Source: Rotaria sordida (lineage: Eukaryota > Rotifera > Eurotatoria > Philodinida > Philodinidae). From it: 64,000 bases of DNA. A program made the position numbers and the translations under genes. Location of the stretch: assembly GCA_905250125.1 (NCBI GenBank), contig CAJNOL010001423.1, forward strand, positions 1-64,000, written 5' to 3'. Below are positions 12,195 through 24,057 of the stretch, piece by piece (the stretch's first letter is position 1; the number at the start of each line of letters is the position of its first letter). The notes below the pieces were generated by a model that searched no databases, was not told the origin of the DNA, and was given only the letters and a program-made list of their open reading frames with translations.

Positions 12195-15100
12195 ATGGCT
12201 ACTGGTGGTTTACCATTTGATGAATTTCACATAAATACTGCTGATCGTCGCCTTGAAATTTTTACTCTTGTCTGGCTCGATGCTAATGTAAACGGTCAAG
12301 ATCTTCGAGAAACAGAACAAAAATTACGTTCTATTATTAATCATATTAAGAAATTTCAAGATGTAGAAAAATGTCAAAAATATATTGAACAACAATCTCC
12401 AAAAGATCGACTAATAATTATTGTTAGTGGTCGATTCGGACGAGTAATAGTTCCTTCTATTCATGGATTTCGACAAGTTATATCGATCTATGTTTATTGC
12501 ATGGATAGGAAAGGTAACAAAGAATGGGCTGACAAATTTGCTAAAGTAAAATTATTCTAATCGATTTCGATTTCATTTTATTATTTTTAATTTTTGTTTT
12601 TTGTTTTTATTTTTTGATAGGTAAAAGGTGTTGTTGTTGACTTTGTTGAACTCGTTTCTCGTATTAAAGAAGATCATAAATATGAGAAAAAATTTGAAGA
12701 ACCATTTTCAATTAATATTTTTACTACAGGTTCTGGCAAAGGTAAATCAACATCTGGTGTAAATGGTAGATTTGTTTTTTTTCAAGTGCTTATTGATTGT
12801 CTTCTAAAACTAAAATCGAAGGAATCAGATAAAAATGAAGTTATTAGATGTTGTAAACTGCAATATGAAGGTAATGATTTTGAATTGACCAATCTTCATG
12901 AATTTGAAAAGAATTATTCACCTGACAAAGTCTTATGGTGGTATTCACGAGAATCGTTCTTTTACAATACTCTTAATGCTATTCTACGTAACGAAAATAT
13001 TTATATGATTTGTTTATTTCGTACATTTATATCTGATATCTATCGTCAATTGAAATATTATCAAGTTAAAAATCATGTACGAGTTTATCGTGGTCAAAAT
13101 ATATCAAGTGATGAATTAGAAACTTTGAAACAATTAGTTGGTCATTTTATTTCCGTGAATTCATTTTTTTCTACCAGTACTGTTTATAAACTAGCACTTT
13201 CATTTGTCAAAGGTCCTGATATTCAAACTGATTTAGAACGAGTATTATTTGAAATTGATGCTGATCCTAAAATTGTCACTACAAAACCATTTGCTGATAT
13301 TAGTAAATGTAGTGAATATAGTCAAGAATCTGAAATATTATTTATGCTTGGTTCTATTTTCCGTTTGGATAGTGTCGAACGCAGTAGTGATGATCGACTA
13401 TGGATTATACGAATGACTTTATGTAGTGAAAATGAACATGCTTTAAAAGATGTTCTCATTCATATGAGACGGCAACTTGGCGATGGTGAAACAAATCTTC
13501 GAACATTAGGAAAAGTATTATGGACTATGGGAAAACTTGGTTTAGCTGAACATTATTTTATTCGTTTTCTGGAAGAAGTTCCATCACATGATCCTTTACT
13601 TCCTACTGTATATGATGAACTTGGCGAGTTGACATCACAGAGTCGTGAATATGAGAAGAGTGTTCACTGGCATCAAAAAGCAATCGAATTCAAAAATCAA
13701 CATCCAAATATTGATACTAACAAGAATAATAAACAAAACGATCATACTAGTAAGTCCATTAAAAGACTGTCTATTGTATTGATAAGGGATATCCTACAAA
13801 AAAATTAATATTTTGATAGCAAAAACCCTGAAGAGTGAAATTAATGAACAATCATTATCGATCTCGTCAAGAAGTCCTAGTTTTTTTACTTCCTCTGTCA
13901 TTCAAACCGCTTGAAAACCGGCGGTTCTCTAGCTAAATTTTTTTTCGTATCGCAATGGATCAATCTTTTTTTATTCTGACAAAATTGACAAATTTTGGTC
14001 GAAATCATGCTTTCTCTATATTGTGGATGCTCTGAAGTTGCCTGTACCAGCTACATCACTCAAATTCGCATAATTTTCGAGTTTAAGTTTCTATTAAAGA
14101 TGATGTCATAAAAATAGTCATTTATTAGACGACTTGATCAATAGAAAAATATGTGGCGCCATCTGACACAATTTACTGGTTGCATGATTATGTATTGGAA
14201 TCGACTTTTTCAAGACTAAAAATATTAATTTAGTGATAGAATAATAAAAAAAACGATAAATGAACGAAAATCGACGACATGGATTATGAAGTAACCATTT
14301 TAGTTACCCAAAATAATTAACAGTTAGAAACAAGTTGATAGAAACATCTAGTATCATCTACTTTATTTTGAAAATCTCATTTTCTCTTAAGATAGTTTTG
14401 GCTCCTTTCAGATGTTTGTACTTGAGAGTAAACTATTTAATTGAATTTGAATATGGCTCATTTTTTTTTTATTGAATCTGGTCATATATATTGTAAACAT
14501 AATAACTAAATTAAATGTATTCTAAAAATTTCTAACGAGCGCTATATATGTATGTGTGTAGCAAATAGGTATAAGCTCAGTATATATTTGACCATCATAT
14601 ATAATTCTTGAAAACTATGCTCATAAGATAAAGAATGTCTTAGAAATTCTGATACATTTTAAAAATTTATCGTTCTCACATTCAACAAAAGCAAAGTCTT
14701 TTTGAAACTTTGGTATATTATTGGACATGCTTAGTACTTCATAACTACAAAGTTTCAGATCTATAGCTTATATTATGGATGAGAATCTGTAACAACATTA
14801 TCATGTACTATTTTTTCAATTTACCGGGTCATCTTGATTAGTATTTTAAAAAAATATTACTATTTGAAATAAAAAGGAATACAAAACAACAGTTATCAAT
14901 GTTCTCGTATCAGAGATGTCTATCGCGGCCGAAAATCTGCTGCTGCCGTGGAGGTTTTCAAAAAAGTGTTTCTAATTTCACTACTGCGACTATATTTGAC
15001 TAGAAATATTGATATTAGTTCATCAGATGCATTCACTGTTGGGATGTTTCATTTGTAAACCCTGAAATTCTATTAAATTCATGCAATTTCTCAATATCCT

Positions 15101-17114
15101 CCAAAAAAATGCTGCTGTTGCCGCAATGATTTTTTAAAAAATCTGCTGCCATAGACATCTCTGTTCCGTATTTAATTACCACCTTGATCGATGACTAATT
15201 TTTAACCATGCTGGTATGTTGCCCATTATTCGTTGATATAAAGCAACACTAAATTTATTCCATTTCTCTTTGATGGTGTTTTCTTATTGTTCAATATGAC
15301 TGTGTTCTCGTCCTGGTAATTTTCCTTTTAATGCACTCTGAACATCAGGTAATTTTGTAGCATAATTTCTGAGTTCAATTTGATTTTACAAAAAAAAATA
15401 TGTTTAACGGCATCCGAAGCCACCCTTTGCTTAGGATCGTAATCGTCGTAAAAACTAATATTTCGCAAATTACTAATTCTTTACTTGTTTTTCGTGTTAT
15501 AATAGTTTGAATGAATTTTATATATCCGTTATCAATAAAACATATTTCCTTATGACTATTACTAGCTTGTGATTTGATGAGCTTTAACTATTCATTGATA
15601 AAAACTGGAGATTGTCGAGCGATTTGTATGTGGCATTTTGTCAATGTAGTTCATAGAAAAATTTGAAAAAATAGTACATGATTGTGTTATTACAGATTTT
15701 CATCCATAGTATAAGTTATTGATCTGAAACTTTATAGCTATGTAGTACTAAGCATATCCGATAATCTACTAAAGTTTCAAAGACTTTGCTTTTGTTGAAT
15801 GCGAAAATGATGAATTTTAAAAATGTATCAGAATTCCTGGAACATCCTTTATAGATAGCTTAATGTCTAGATTTGTTGCTGAGTTGCAGATAAAGTAAGG
15901 CAGAGTTACTAAAGACTCAATTTTCATCTATGTTTAGAGAATCTTGAAGTTTTAGTTACAATTTTTCTAAAATTTTTTTTTTCAATTATCTAGTTCTGTT
16001 CATTGACATCTATTGAATGGTAATGATTTAGATAGTTCATTCTCATATTCTTTGATTAATACTATATTTGTTTGAGTAGATTGAAGTATACGTTATTCTA
16101 ACCCACATATCTTCATGCGCCGTATGATTGACTCTAAAACTGATAGAAATGAATCGTTTTCGATGAATTTCGATTAAGTTTATGCATTCGAGCAGCCTAT
16201 ACTAGCCACAGAAGTGACATCAGCCCTGGAAATAAGATAAATTTTTTATTATGGATCGATGTGGGTGTCGGTGCGTGTGAAGTCGTTGGCGAAGAGAAGA
16301 TCTTGACGTGCCGTTCACTCACTCATAACATATACCTTTTGAAAAATATGACAACATGCGTTCACTCTATCAAGTATGTCTTAAACTCACCTCAGATAAT
16401 GTCCAGAAACCTTGTCGACGCACATAACTCTTATCAGAGCAGGCCTAGTATTAGACTAAGTGGGAACGTTTGGGTAAATTCTTTCTCAATATAGGTCCAT
16501 CGAAAAGATCTGGTGAACTGCAACAAGCACCACTCAAACCGACGGGCGATTATAATGACAAGACACTCTATCATAACAATATGGAACCTTCAATGAAGAA
16601 CGCAGGGGAACATAAAACTTCTATGATCTATCATAAACAAACATATGAAGTCAAAAAAAAATCGTCTTCGTCGAAGCATCCCAATTCGACTACGACGACC
16701 TACAGTAAGATCGATCAAGTGCATAACAACATGGATGAACCATCATCAGGAATTGAATTTATCAGCAAGGGACTGAAAGTAATAGAAAAAGATCTATCTC
16801 CGAATGATCCTGATTTGGCTAAATTCTATGGTGACATTGGTGAAGTGTTTAACAACATTAAAGATTACCCAAAAGCACTTGAATATTATAAAGCAGATCT
16901 TAAATACAAAGAAAAATCTCTGCCTGCAAATCATCTTGATGTAGCTACTTGCTACAGCACTATCGGTTCAGTGTATCGTGACATGGGTGACTACTCGAAT
17001 GCCCTTTCATTTCTAGAAAAGGCACTTGCTATCCAACAAAAATCACTTCCACCAACACATGCTCATATTAAACAATCGATAGATAATATTAACGATGTAA
17101 AAAAGAAACTGTAA
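12195..17114 (+). CDS. Mono-ADP-ribosyltransferase with TPR repeats, three exons
   Basis: Model: exons 12195-12545, 12621-13749 and 16495-17114, giving 2100 nt and 699 residues. Intron 1 (75 bp) and intron 2 (2745 bp, GTAAGT donor, ATAG acceptor) keep the frame exactly. Residues 1-~165 form an alpha/beta N-terminal domain I associate with bdelloid proteins of this type. The ART fold follows with the R-S-E triad of arginine-specific enzymes: Arg of VYRGQ (~274), the Ser-Thr-Ser of SFFSTS (~301) and the ExE of QESEILF (~353-355). It would transfer ADP-ribose from NAD+ to a protein. TPR-like helices follow at ~400-485, then a Ser/Thr/Asn-rich linker at ~495-575, then kinesin-light-chain-like TPRs at ~580-695 with repeated YPKALEYY / YSNALSFLEKAL blocks. 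AATAAA lies at 17139-17144. There is no signal peptide, so an intracellular enzyme is likely. Alternatively, transcription ends after exon 2 (in-frame stop at 13806) and the last exon is a separate fragment. The matching splice phase argues for one gene. Confidence 0.8.
13913..14290. repeat. MITE-like element, copy 2, inside the ART-gene intron
   Basis: Same family and orientation as 5504-5838. It opens with AAAACCGGCGGTT and retains blocks such as GGCGCCATCTGACA and the ATCGACGACATG-like end, with many substitutions. It sits about 160 bp after the exon-2 donor of the ADP-ribosyltransferase gene, so it is spliced out if the three-exon model is right. Confidence 0.55.
14600..15880 (-). mobile_element. 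Long-inverted-repeat element with Tc1/mariner-like remnant
   Basis: Arms of about 210 bp (roughly 14600-14835 and 15650-15870) are inverted copies sharing TTCAACAAAAGCAAAGTCTT, AAAGTTTCAGATC and CATGTACTATTTTTTCAA. Between them, the minus strand at about 15180-15380 reads like the C-terminal end of a Tc1-type transposase: blocks KEKWNKFSVALYQRIMGNIP and SALKGKLPGREH, one in-frame stop between them, no catalytic core visible. I read it as a dead element with long terminal repeats inside intron 2 of the ART gene. The transposase assignment rests on resemblance to the usual Tc1 ending (a Trp, then a Met-Pro segment) and is tentative. Confidence 0.45.
14910..15165. repeat. Nested inverted repeat
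   Basis: The ends are inverted: AGAGATGTCTATCGCGGC..TCTGCTGCTGCCGTGG at the left and GCTGCTGTTGCCGCAATG..GCTGCCATAGACATCTCT at the right. The arms are ~70-80 bp around a ~100-bp centre. It lies within the larger element at 14600-15880 and looks like a small foldback inserted there. Its GC-rich ends stand out from the AT-rich surroundings. Confidence 0.5.
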
Positions 17115-17144
17115 ATTTTTTTTTATCTTTACTTGCTCAATAAA

Positions 17145-20100
17145 CTCGTTTTGATTGCTGTTCATTCTCCCGACTTTCTTTACTCTCTATCGCGTGGAAT
17201 CAGAAAGACCTCCAATGAGCTAGAATGGTACCCATAACAGAGCTAGGGGAATCAATTCACTTTTCAAGTCGAGTCAAGTTATTCTATGTATCAGTGGAAC
17301 GAAAGATTTGCCGTAACAAGTTGTGTAATGATCGACTTTTTATCACAAAAGATAACTATAGCATTTGTACGGATTGTCCGAAAAGATTTTTTGTTTTGTT
17401 TTAATAATTCCATTCAAGGATCAAAGAAGTCGTGAGTAAAGAATTTGTGGTGTTGTTTGGTTTTATCGTTCTGAATATAATCATCTAATGTCTTGTATTA
17501 TAAGAAAACCAACAGAGTTATGTGACATATCCAAGAACTGGAGGACACAAAATATTATCAAAAAAAAATGTAAATGAGAAAGAAAACCTCATCCTTTCTA
17601 CAGATGACTTTAGAGGTGCTTCATTTTCTGTTGGATAAATATTGTGTGAAATGATTCTAAGTCAAAAAGTTAAGAAAAAAACATTTCATTCTTAATCTAA
17701 TGTTAATTAAAGACAGTAAGATAGTATATCTTCAATTCATCTATAAAAAGATACGAGATTATATCTCATATTCTCATCCCTTGCATCTTCGATTTTCTCT
17801 ATATGTGATAATAGTGAACTGAATAAAAATATCAATGAAATAATGGACAACAAGTATTGAGCATCACTAGTGTTATTATTTATTCCAACTCAAGAATAAT
17901 AATTAACTGAAGTATTCTATAATTGGTCGAAGAAAAATTTATGGACATATTTAAATCAAATAGAAAATTCGTTTGATATCTGATGTTTTCGTCAAAAGAA
18001 ATACAAATATCTTATACAATTATCAGTCTGCTTAAAAAATATCATCAGAAATAAATTCAAGCACAAGAACAAAATCAAGTCGAAATTTCTATGTCAATAA
18101 TAACAAATTTTTTAACAGCTATTTCACATATGAAATATTTTTGAAAACGTATCAAAATTTCAAATTATCCCTATATCTTTAATAATATTTTCTGTCTCAA
18201 TGACTTTTAACGCTTAGTCCATTTTCATTGAATTCGAAATATTCCAATCGAGTTTTTCAATTTTAAAGATTTTTCATAGAAAAACCAACCTCAACCAATA
18301 GGTACGTCTTGTATTTATGTTTGTAAACCGTGTTTTTTTTAATATTTCTCGAGGCTGTATTTTGCATAAGATAGTTTATTTTAGAACCATTGATTCGTGT
18401 TGTTTTTTTTTTGTGTGAAATGATGTATCACTCTATGTAGAGATTGATATATTATCTTAACTTTAATTTTGTTTTTTTAAGGATATTTAATAATCGAGTA
18501 TTTCCATCCTTTAATCCTCGTAATCGTTTGTGTTATTGTGGTTTCTAATTTCTTAATGGCAAGATTTTAAGACATCGATCAATTTTGCTAATTGAAAAAT
18601 AATCAACATGAGAAGTAATTTGAGTATATTTGAAAACAAATGAATTTGATTGAGAAAAATCTTTAAATGAATAATAAATTCGAATATATTTAATCGTGGT
18701 AAATAATCGATAATATTTTTCTTTAAATTATTTCCATCAATAAACTTTTCTTTTTTTGCACGATAGTCGATCAATAAATACAAAGCAAGACTTTCTAAAT
18801 TTCAGATTAGACATTTTTTTCTAGAATTTAAAATATTCTTAAAAGAATACAAACAGAAAACTAATAGCTCTTAATTCCTGTGAATTAAAAACATGAAACA
18901 ATTACTATTACTAATAGCAAGATATGTGTAATGAATCAACTTAAGTCAACACTTTATATATTCGATACTTTGTTCGCGACTCATCTGGCAGCATTGAATG
19001 AATATTATTCTGGAGATTTTCAGTTTTCTTATGCACTTATAGGTTTCACATTTAGTGATAGTCCTTAAGGGAAGAGATCAGGATCACTGTTGTTATCTCT
19101 TCTAATTTTACTAGAAAAATCCTGCATTTTATTTTATTTTTTTCTCCTTTCTGCTTTCTTCATTTTTCTCTTTATTTTTTAAATACTTATTTGTTTTCTT
19201 ACTTTATTGCTAATACTATTATGTTCTCCTCAGTTATCTCTTCGGTAATGCCAGGGGAAATTGCATTCACATTTATTAATCTAATGGTTCTCATCCTTGT
19301 TCTTTTTTAAGGACACAACTGTTTCTACTTACTATGAGAAATATCAGTCGGATTTTTTTTTCTGTTTTTACTACCTTTGTTTCTTGTCATTGTTTCTTCT
19401 AGGTATACACTAGTTAATCAATATAAAACTAAAACTGATGCATCTCTAGCTTCTTCTAGCACTCGAATATAATGTTAGTTGCCTGCACAGGTATGATTTT
19501 TCATACCCGGACCTGAACTGAATCAGAATAGCTGTTAGTCGATATCCAGAGACTGCGGCATGATTTCTGTCTACGATAGGTACAACCCTTCAGTCAAACC
19601 AGCTGAAGAGCGGCTTGAAAAGTGATTTTCTTTATCTATTTTATGACGATTAATGCTGTAGGTTTTCTTGCTAGATTTTAATTCTGTATAAGTGTAATAA
19701 ATATCGAATGTTTTATTGTTTCCAACGAAATCAAAAACTAACAAAGAAACAGAGAAAGGCTGCTTCGAAAAAAAAAATACAAGCTAGAAAGAAATGAAAC
19801 TATCTATGATCAAAAATTTATTTTCTACATTGATTTTTCAAAATAAAATTAGAACAGATGCTGTTCAAATCAAATAAATCAAATTTTTCTTTCTGAATAT
19901 GAGAAATAAAAACATCATTTGAACTGTGTTGATTCATTACACAGTATAAATATGCTTTTATTTAATTCGTAACACTGAAGAATGGTTCAGCAGTGACTGT
20001 TATTACGAGGATGTGTGAGACTTATCTTCAGCAAGAGAAACATTTACACATTAGTGAGATGCTCCATCAGTTCAGAGAGAATTACCTTATATATATATCT

Positions 20101-21759
20101 CATGCTAGTCAAGGCAAAAGTCATTTCAGATGATTAAAAAGTATGATATTCGTTGGCTGAACCAATAAACAACGAAAATTTAAGATTTTCAGTTCTCACA
20201 CGAGCATAATTTTGAAAATAGTTTTTTGTAGAGCGAGATGAAAATTGGAATTGCAAAAGAAGACGTTATTTAGTGCGGATCTAAGACCAAGACCACAAGA
20301 AAAAGCTACGGGAATTCGAACCAAAATATGGGTGCCCCGCACATCTCGACTTGAAAAAAATGTGCTTTTTTTGACAGCCAGAAAAAAGACTTCATAAGTT
20401 TCGCTCCAATTTTGACTTTTTTTAGTGTCCTTAAAGGTAGAAAGGTGTTGATGAAGTATATTTGAAGTATAATATTCAAGCTATCAATCCAAAAAGCAGC
20501 ACCTAATTTGTATCAATGGTAAGAAAATTATGCAAATTATCTTTAAAATGTCTATTCATTCTTCAATATTGCATAGATACAAAAAAATGAACTTATGAAA
20601 CACCTTTAATCAGAAGACTCCTTGTTTCTAGACTTTTCTCCTAATAAAAATTTCCAGGATCTAGAAGTCGATTTTCGAGATTTTTCTCCTGGTTTTAAAA
20701 CGGTAATAGATAAGAAAATTCATTGTTTTTATTTGAATGCTCTAGAACTAAAATGATCAATTTCATAAACACATTCTATGTCAAGAACTTTGTAACTGTA
20801 GATAAAAAGAAAGAATGTATTGTATACTTATCGAATATTTTCATTGCAAAAAAAAATAAAGTATTAAACTAACCATAAAAGAATCCTTTATTATAATCTT
20901 TACCACAATATGTAAAAATGCTGATTCTATTTTACTAAAAGATAATTCACATCAACAGTCGCGCTACATTATTATCCATGGAGGAAACTCAACATTATTT
21001 GTCAAAATACAAAGAGAATAGTTCTTGAATTCATCAAATGATTCATTGTTGATAGAATATAAGAATTATTTGTCTTTTTTCTCATGTATCACTTCGACGC
21101 AAATTTCATTATTATTAACTTGATAGTATGAAGAAACAAGCTCTTAAGTTTCATTCGATACAAGACAACTCTATAGTTTCTTGATTTCGATAAAGATCTC
21201 CTGAGCAATTACTGGGTTTATGAGGAAAAACTTCTGATTTAATAAATGTGAATATAACTATTCTGAGTAAAACATTCATGAAATAATGTTCTCAGATTAT
21301 ATAAAAAGCATATTTCTATATCTATTTTTATTATTTTTACAACTTTCGTTTATTATTGCTTAATCCATTAGAATTCAAGGTATGAGTATCTGCACCTAAA
21401 CTTCAAACATGCACACATTCACATTCTCATCAATGATTCATTCACGGCATCTATTAGATCCTCGATACTGAATGAGTAGTGCGTCGAGACTAGATATATA
21501 ATGGACTCAAAGCTGTTTTATGGATTACAAGGGCAATGAGTGCATATAGAACAACGTGCGTATACATATTTTCTAGACTATTATGGAGTACAAGGAGAAA
21601 ATCTTTTTATCCTTCATGACACATTGCCTTCATCTGTGTATCGTAGCGAAAGAGAACAAGAAAAAGCTAACTGTTGTTCTGGATTATTTCTTCCATACTA
21701 GCAATCATAAATAGACAATTTCGTACTTTTTCTTATCACAATTTCTTTTCTGCACACAA
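17145..21759. other. Gene-poor spacer
   Basis: About 4.6 kb of AT-rich sequence with T-rich and A-rich tracts. A GC-richer island at 19480-19620 contains a small hairpin (CAGGTATGA..TCATACCCGGACCTG) but no tRNA or other RNA signature I can name. No coding frame is convincing. Confidence 0.4.
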
Positions 21760-21963
21760 ATGAGTTCTTCTATTCCAAAAAAAGGTAGCGACGTTGCAAA
21801 TGAAAAATTACGTGAAATGGGTGCTGGTACAGCAATGGGACATCAAGGTGGTTCAGCAAATAGTGATACACAATCAGTAAAATCCAATGATCGTGTTAAT
21901 TCTTCGTTGGCTGGTGGTATGACTATTGGACCTCCAATCGATGGTAAAACAATAACAAAATGA
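21760..21963 (+). CDS. Small hydrophilic protein of unknown function
   Basis: A 67-residue single-exon frame starting at ATG. The protein is very hydrophilic and rich in Gly, Ser, Asn and Lys, with no Cys, no Trp and no membrane segment, so it is probably disordered. It ends with a Gly/Pro-rich segment (GGMTIGPPIDGKTITK). Support for a real gene: a proper ATG, third-position A/T bias like its neighbours, and a polyadenylation signal AATAAA at 22030-22035, 67 bp after the stop. It converges on the VWA gene. I do not recognise a family. A small stress-type or LEA-like disordered protein is conceivable for a desiccation-tolerant animal but is not shown. Confidence 0.45.
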   Translation: MSSSIPKKGSDVANEKLREMGAGTAMGHQGGSANSDTQSVKSNDRVNSSLAGGMTIGPPIDGKTITK

Positions 21964-22674
21964 AACGATGACAGACAATTCTTCTTGAATAATGACAAGA
22001 GTACACTGTTTATCCTTTCATCTTTGTACAATAAATTTTTTTTTCTGAATAAAAGTTGGATTTTCTTTTAAAAAGACAGATGTATGTTGGAAAAGAAAAA
22101 CATAGACTTTTACATTTACAAGCGGTAGGAAAAAAACTTTATTTAGAACAGTATGAAAAGCAATTTTTGAGATCTGAAATCAAAGTAATTTACTCAAAAG
22201 CATGTGCAACACTCTTCTTATTCCAGGAAAAAGTGCATTAACTGCTTAAAAGATTTTTTTCGGTTTTATTTTTCAAAAGTATCGAGTAATTTTACAGGCT
22301 TTGATTGTTTTTCAATGTTGAAATATTACGAAAAATCAAACTTATTACATCATTTCGAATAATATATTTGTTTTGCTTTCCGCTTTGAAAAAAATACACG
22401 CTAAGATCATAAGTTTCTTTCGTAAATTCGTTATCAAGTCTTTACTTGAAGATTTTAGAAGAATCTATTTCCGATTTTTTTTTATCATCATTCGTTCTTT
22501 AGAAGTTTTATTCCGGATTAAATTCTAAAAGTGAGTTTATCTAAGATTTCTCTTTTACATCGATGAAATTGTCGTAGAAAAAAAAAGATACCGAGAAAAC
22601 AATGAGTTTGATATACATATGATAGAATGCATGGGTGAATAAGTAGATAAAGTTAAAGAACAGGAGGTAGAAAA

Positions 22675-24057
22675 TCACAAATCATCATGGGCATCGCTGT
22701 GCTTATCGTTCAATTGTCGGTAATAGTCATGTACCATAGCTAATTTTGCACTGTTTTTTGATTCAGTTTGAAAAGTATTCGCCATTTCCGTTGCTCGTCT
22801 AACCATCGTCTTTGCTTTGCGTTGAGCATATTCTAATGACTCTAGATCATCATCGCATACCGTCACGTCAGCTAGTTTGGTCTGTGCCTCTTTTGCTTGA
22901 GCAGCCAGCAATTGTGATAGATCAAATGCATCATCCACTCGTTGTTCTCGCAATAATTCTGTAACTTCTTTTTCACGTCGTTGGATTTTTTGTAATTCGA
23001 TCAGACGTTGCACGATCTCATTCAACTCGTTCAATTCTTTATCAACTCGACTCAATGAAAATAGAAGTGTTTTCGAGGCGACTAATTTCGGTAATCGATC
23101 GGTAACATCGGTCATCCACAATTCTACAATCATGAAATCGATTTCAGGTTTTTCAAGCAATTCTTTTGTTATTTTCACTTTTGTTTCCAATAGAATATTC
23201 ATCATATCATTGTAACGAAGATTTCCGATAGGAATTATTTGTTCTTCTTTTATGTCGTATCCATAGACATCGACAATTTGTGTATCATACTTGGTCGTTA
23301 CTTTCAAATAGGCATCGATACCCATGAGATTTTGAAATCCTTGATAGGCAATACCGACAACTTTCTCCATACTTTCGGCACCTTTGATGAAAAAATAATC
23401 GCCTGAACCATAATCAGCTATATTTGTCATTAATGTTTCATCAAAATCATATCCAATACCAAAAGAACAAATCGTCACATCGTACGTATTCTTGATAGTT
23501 GTTATTTCGTTCAACAAAAGTTTATGATCAGTTACACCTTCATTGATTTGTCCATCCGACAAAATGAAAAATCGCTTGACAGTAGATCGATCGGAATATT
23601 TTTTCAATAGTGGAATCACTTGATCGAGACCTGCCATCAGATTTGTACCACCAGATGGATATAGTCTATGTAAAGCCTTCAACATAGCTTGTTGATCATG
23701 AGCATTTTCGAAGACAACTGATGAAACAGAATTATATTGAACCAAATGTAGTTTATCATCAGTATTCATATTCCGAATAATATGTTCGATAGCGGATATA
23801 GCATTGTCCCACTTGTTCGCTCCGGCCATACTACCGGATGTGTCCAGAACAATGAACAATTCGCGTGGTAATTTCGTTTGAGTACCAGTATGGGAACCTG
23901 TTTTGATTTGAATGTTCACGTGTTGAGTATAAGTGGAGATTTCATGTGGAAAAAATTGTTTTTCTTGATCGACAGATAGTTGAACGGGAAACGAAGACGA
24001 AGTTATAGTAACGTGTATCAGGCATGCTACGAAACAGATGACTGGAATAGGGCTCAT
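22675..24057 (-). CDS. Secreted von Willebrand factor A domain protein
   Basis: Single-exon, 460 residues. The first ATG (24057) begins a signal peptide (MSPIPVICFVACLIHVTITSS). The VWA domain spans about residues 65-240 and has a complete metal-ion-dependent adhesion site: DTSGSM (Asp ~72), Thr of SGGTNL (~138) and Asp of LSDGQ (~168). A linking beta-rich segment follows. The last ~120 residues are charged, predicted helical and coiled-coil-like (KELNELNEIVQRLIELQKIQ, then QLLAAQAKEAQTKL). The order resembles secreted VWA proteins found in many protists and invertebrates. There is no transmembrane helix after the signal peptide, so it is probably extracellular and binds a ligand through a divalent cation. 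An in-frame TTG 11 codons upstream is less likely as the start because it would bury the signal peptide. Confidence 0.85.
   Translation of the reverse strand: MSPIPVICFVACLIHVTITSSSFPVQLSVDQEKQFFPHEISTYTQHVNIQIKTGSHTGTQTKLPRELFIVLDTSGSMAGANKWDNAISAIEHIIRNMNTDDKLHLVQYNSVSSVVFENAHDQQAMLKALHRLYPSGGTNLMAGLDQVIPLLKKYSDRSTVKRFFILSDGQINEGVTDHKLLLNEITTIKNTYDVTICSFGIGYDFDETLMTNIADYGSGDYFFIKGAESMEKVVGIAYQGFQNLMGIDAYLKVTTKYDTQIVDVYGYDIKEEQIIPIGNLRYNDMMNILLETKVKITKELLEKPEIDFMIVELWMTDVTDRLPKLVASKTLLFSLSRVDKELNELNEIVQRLIELQKIQRREKEVTELLREQRVDDAFDLSQLLAAQAKEAQTKLADVTVCDDDLESLEYAQRKAKTMVRRATEMANTFQTESKNSAKLAMVHDYYRQLNDKHSDAHDDL

Noticed and set aside
19480..19620. GC-richer island with a short hairpin, considered as a tRNA or other structured RNA
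   Set aside because: No tRNA arm order or T-loop sequence; only one short stem is visible.
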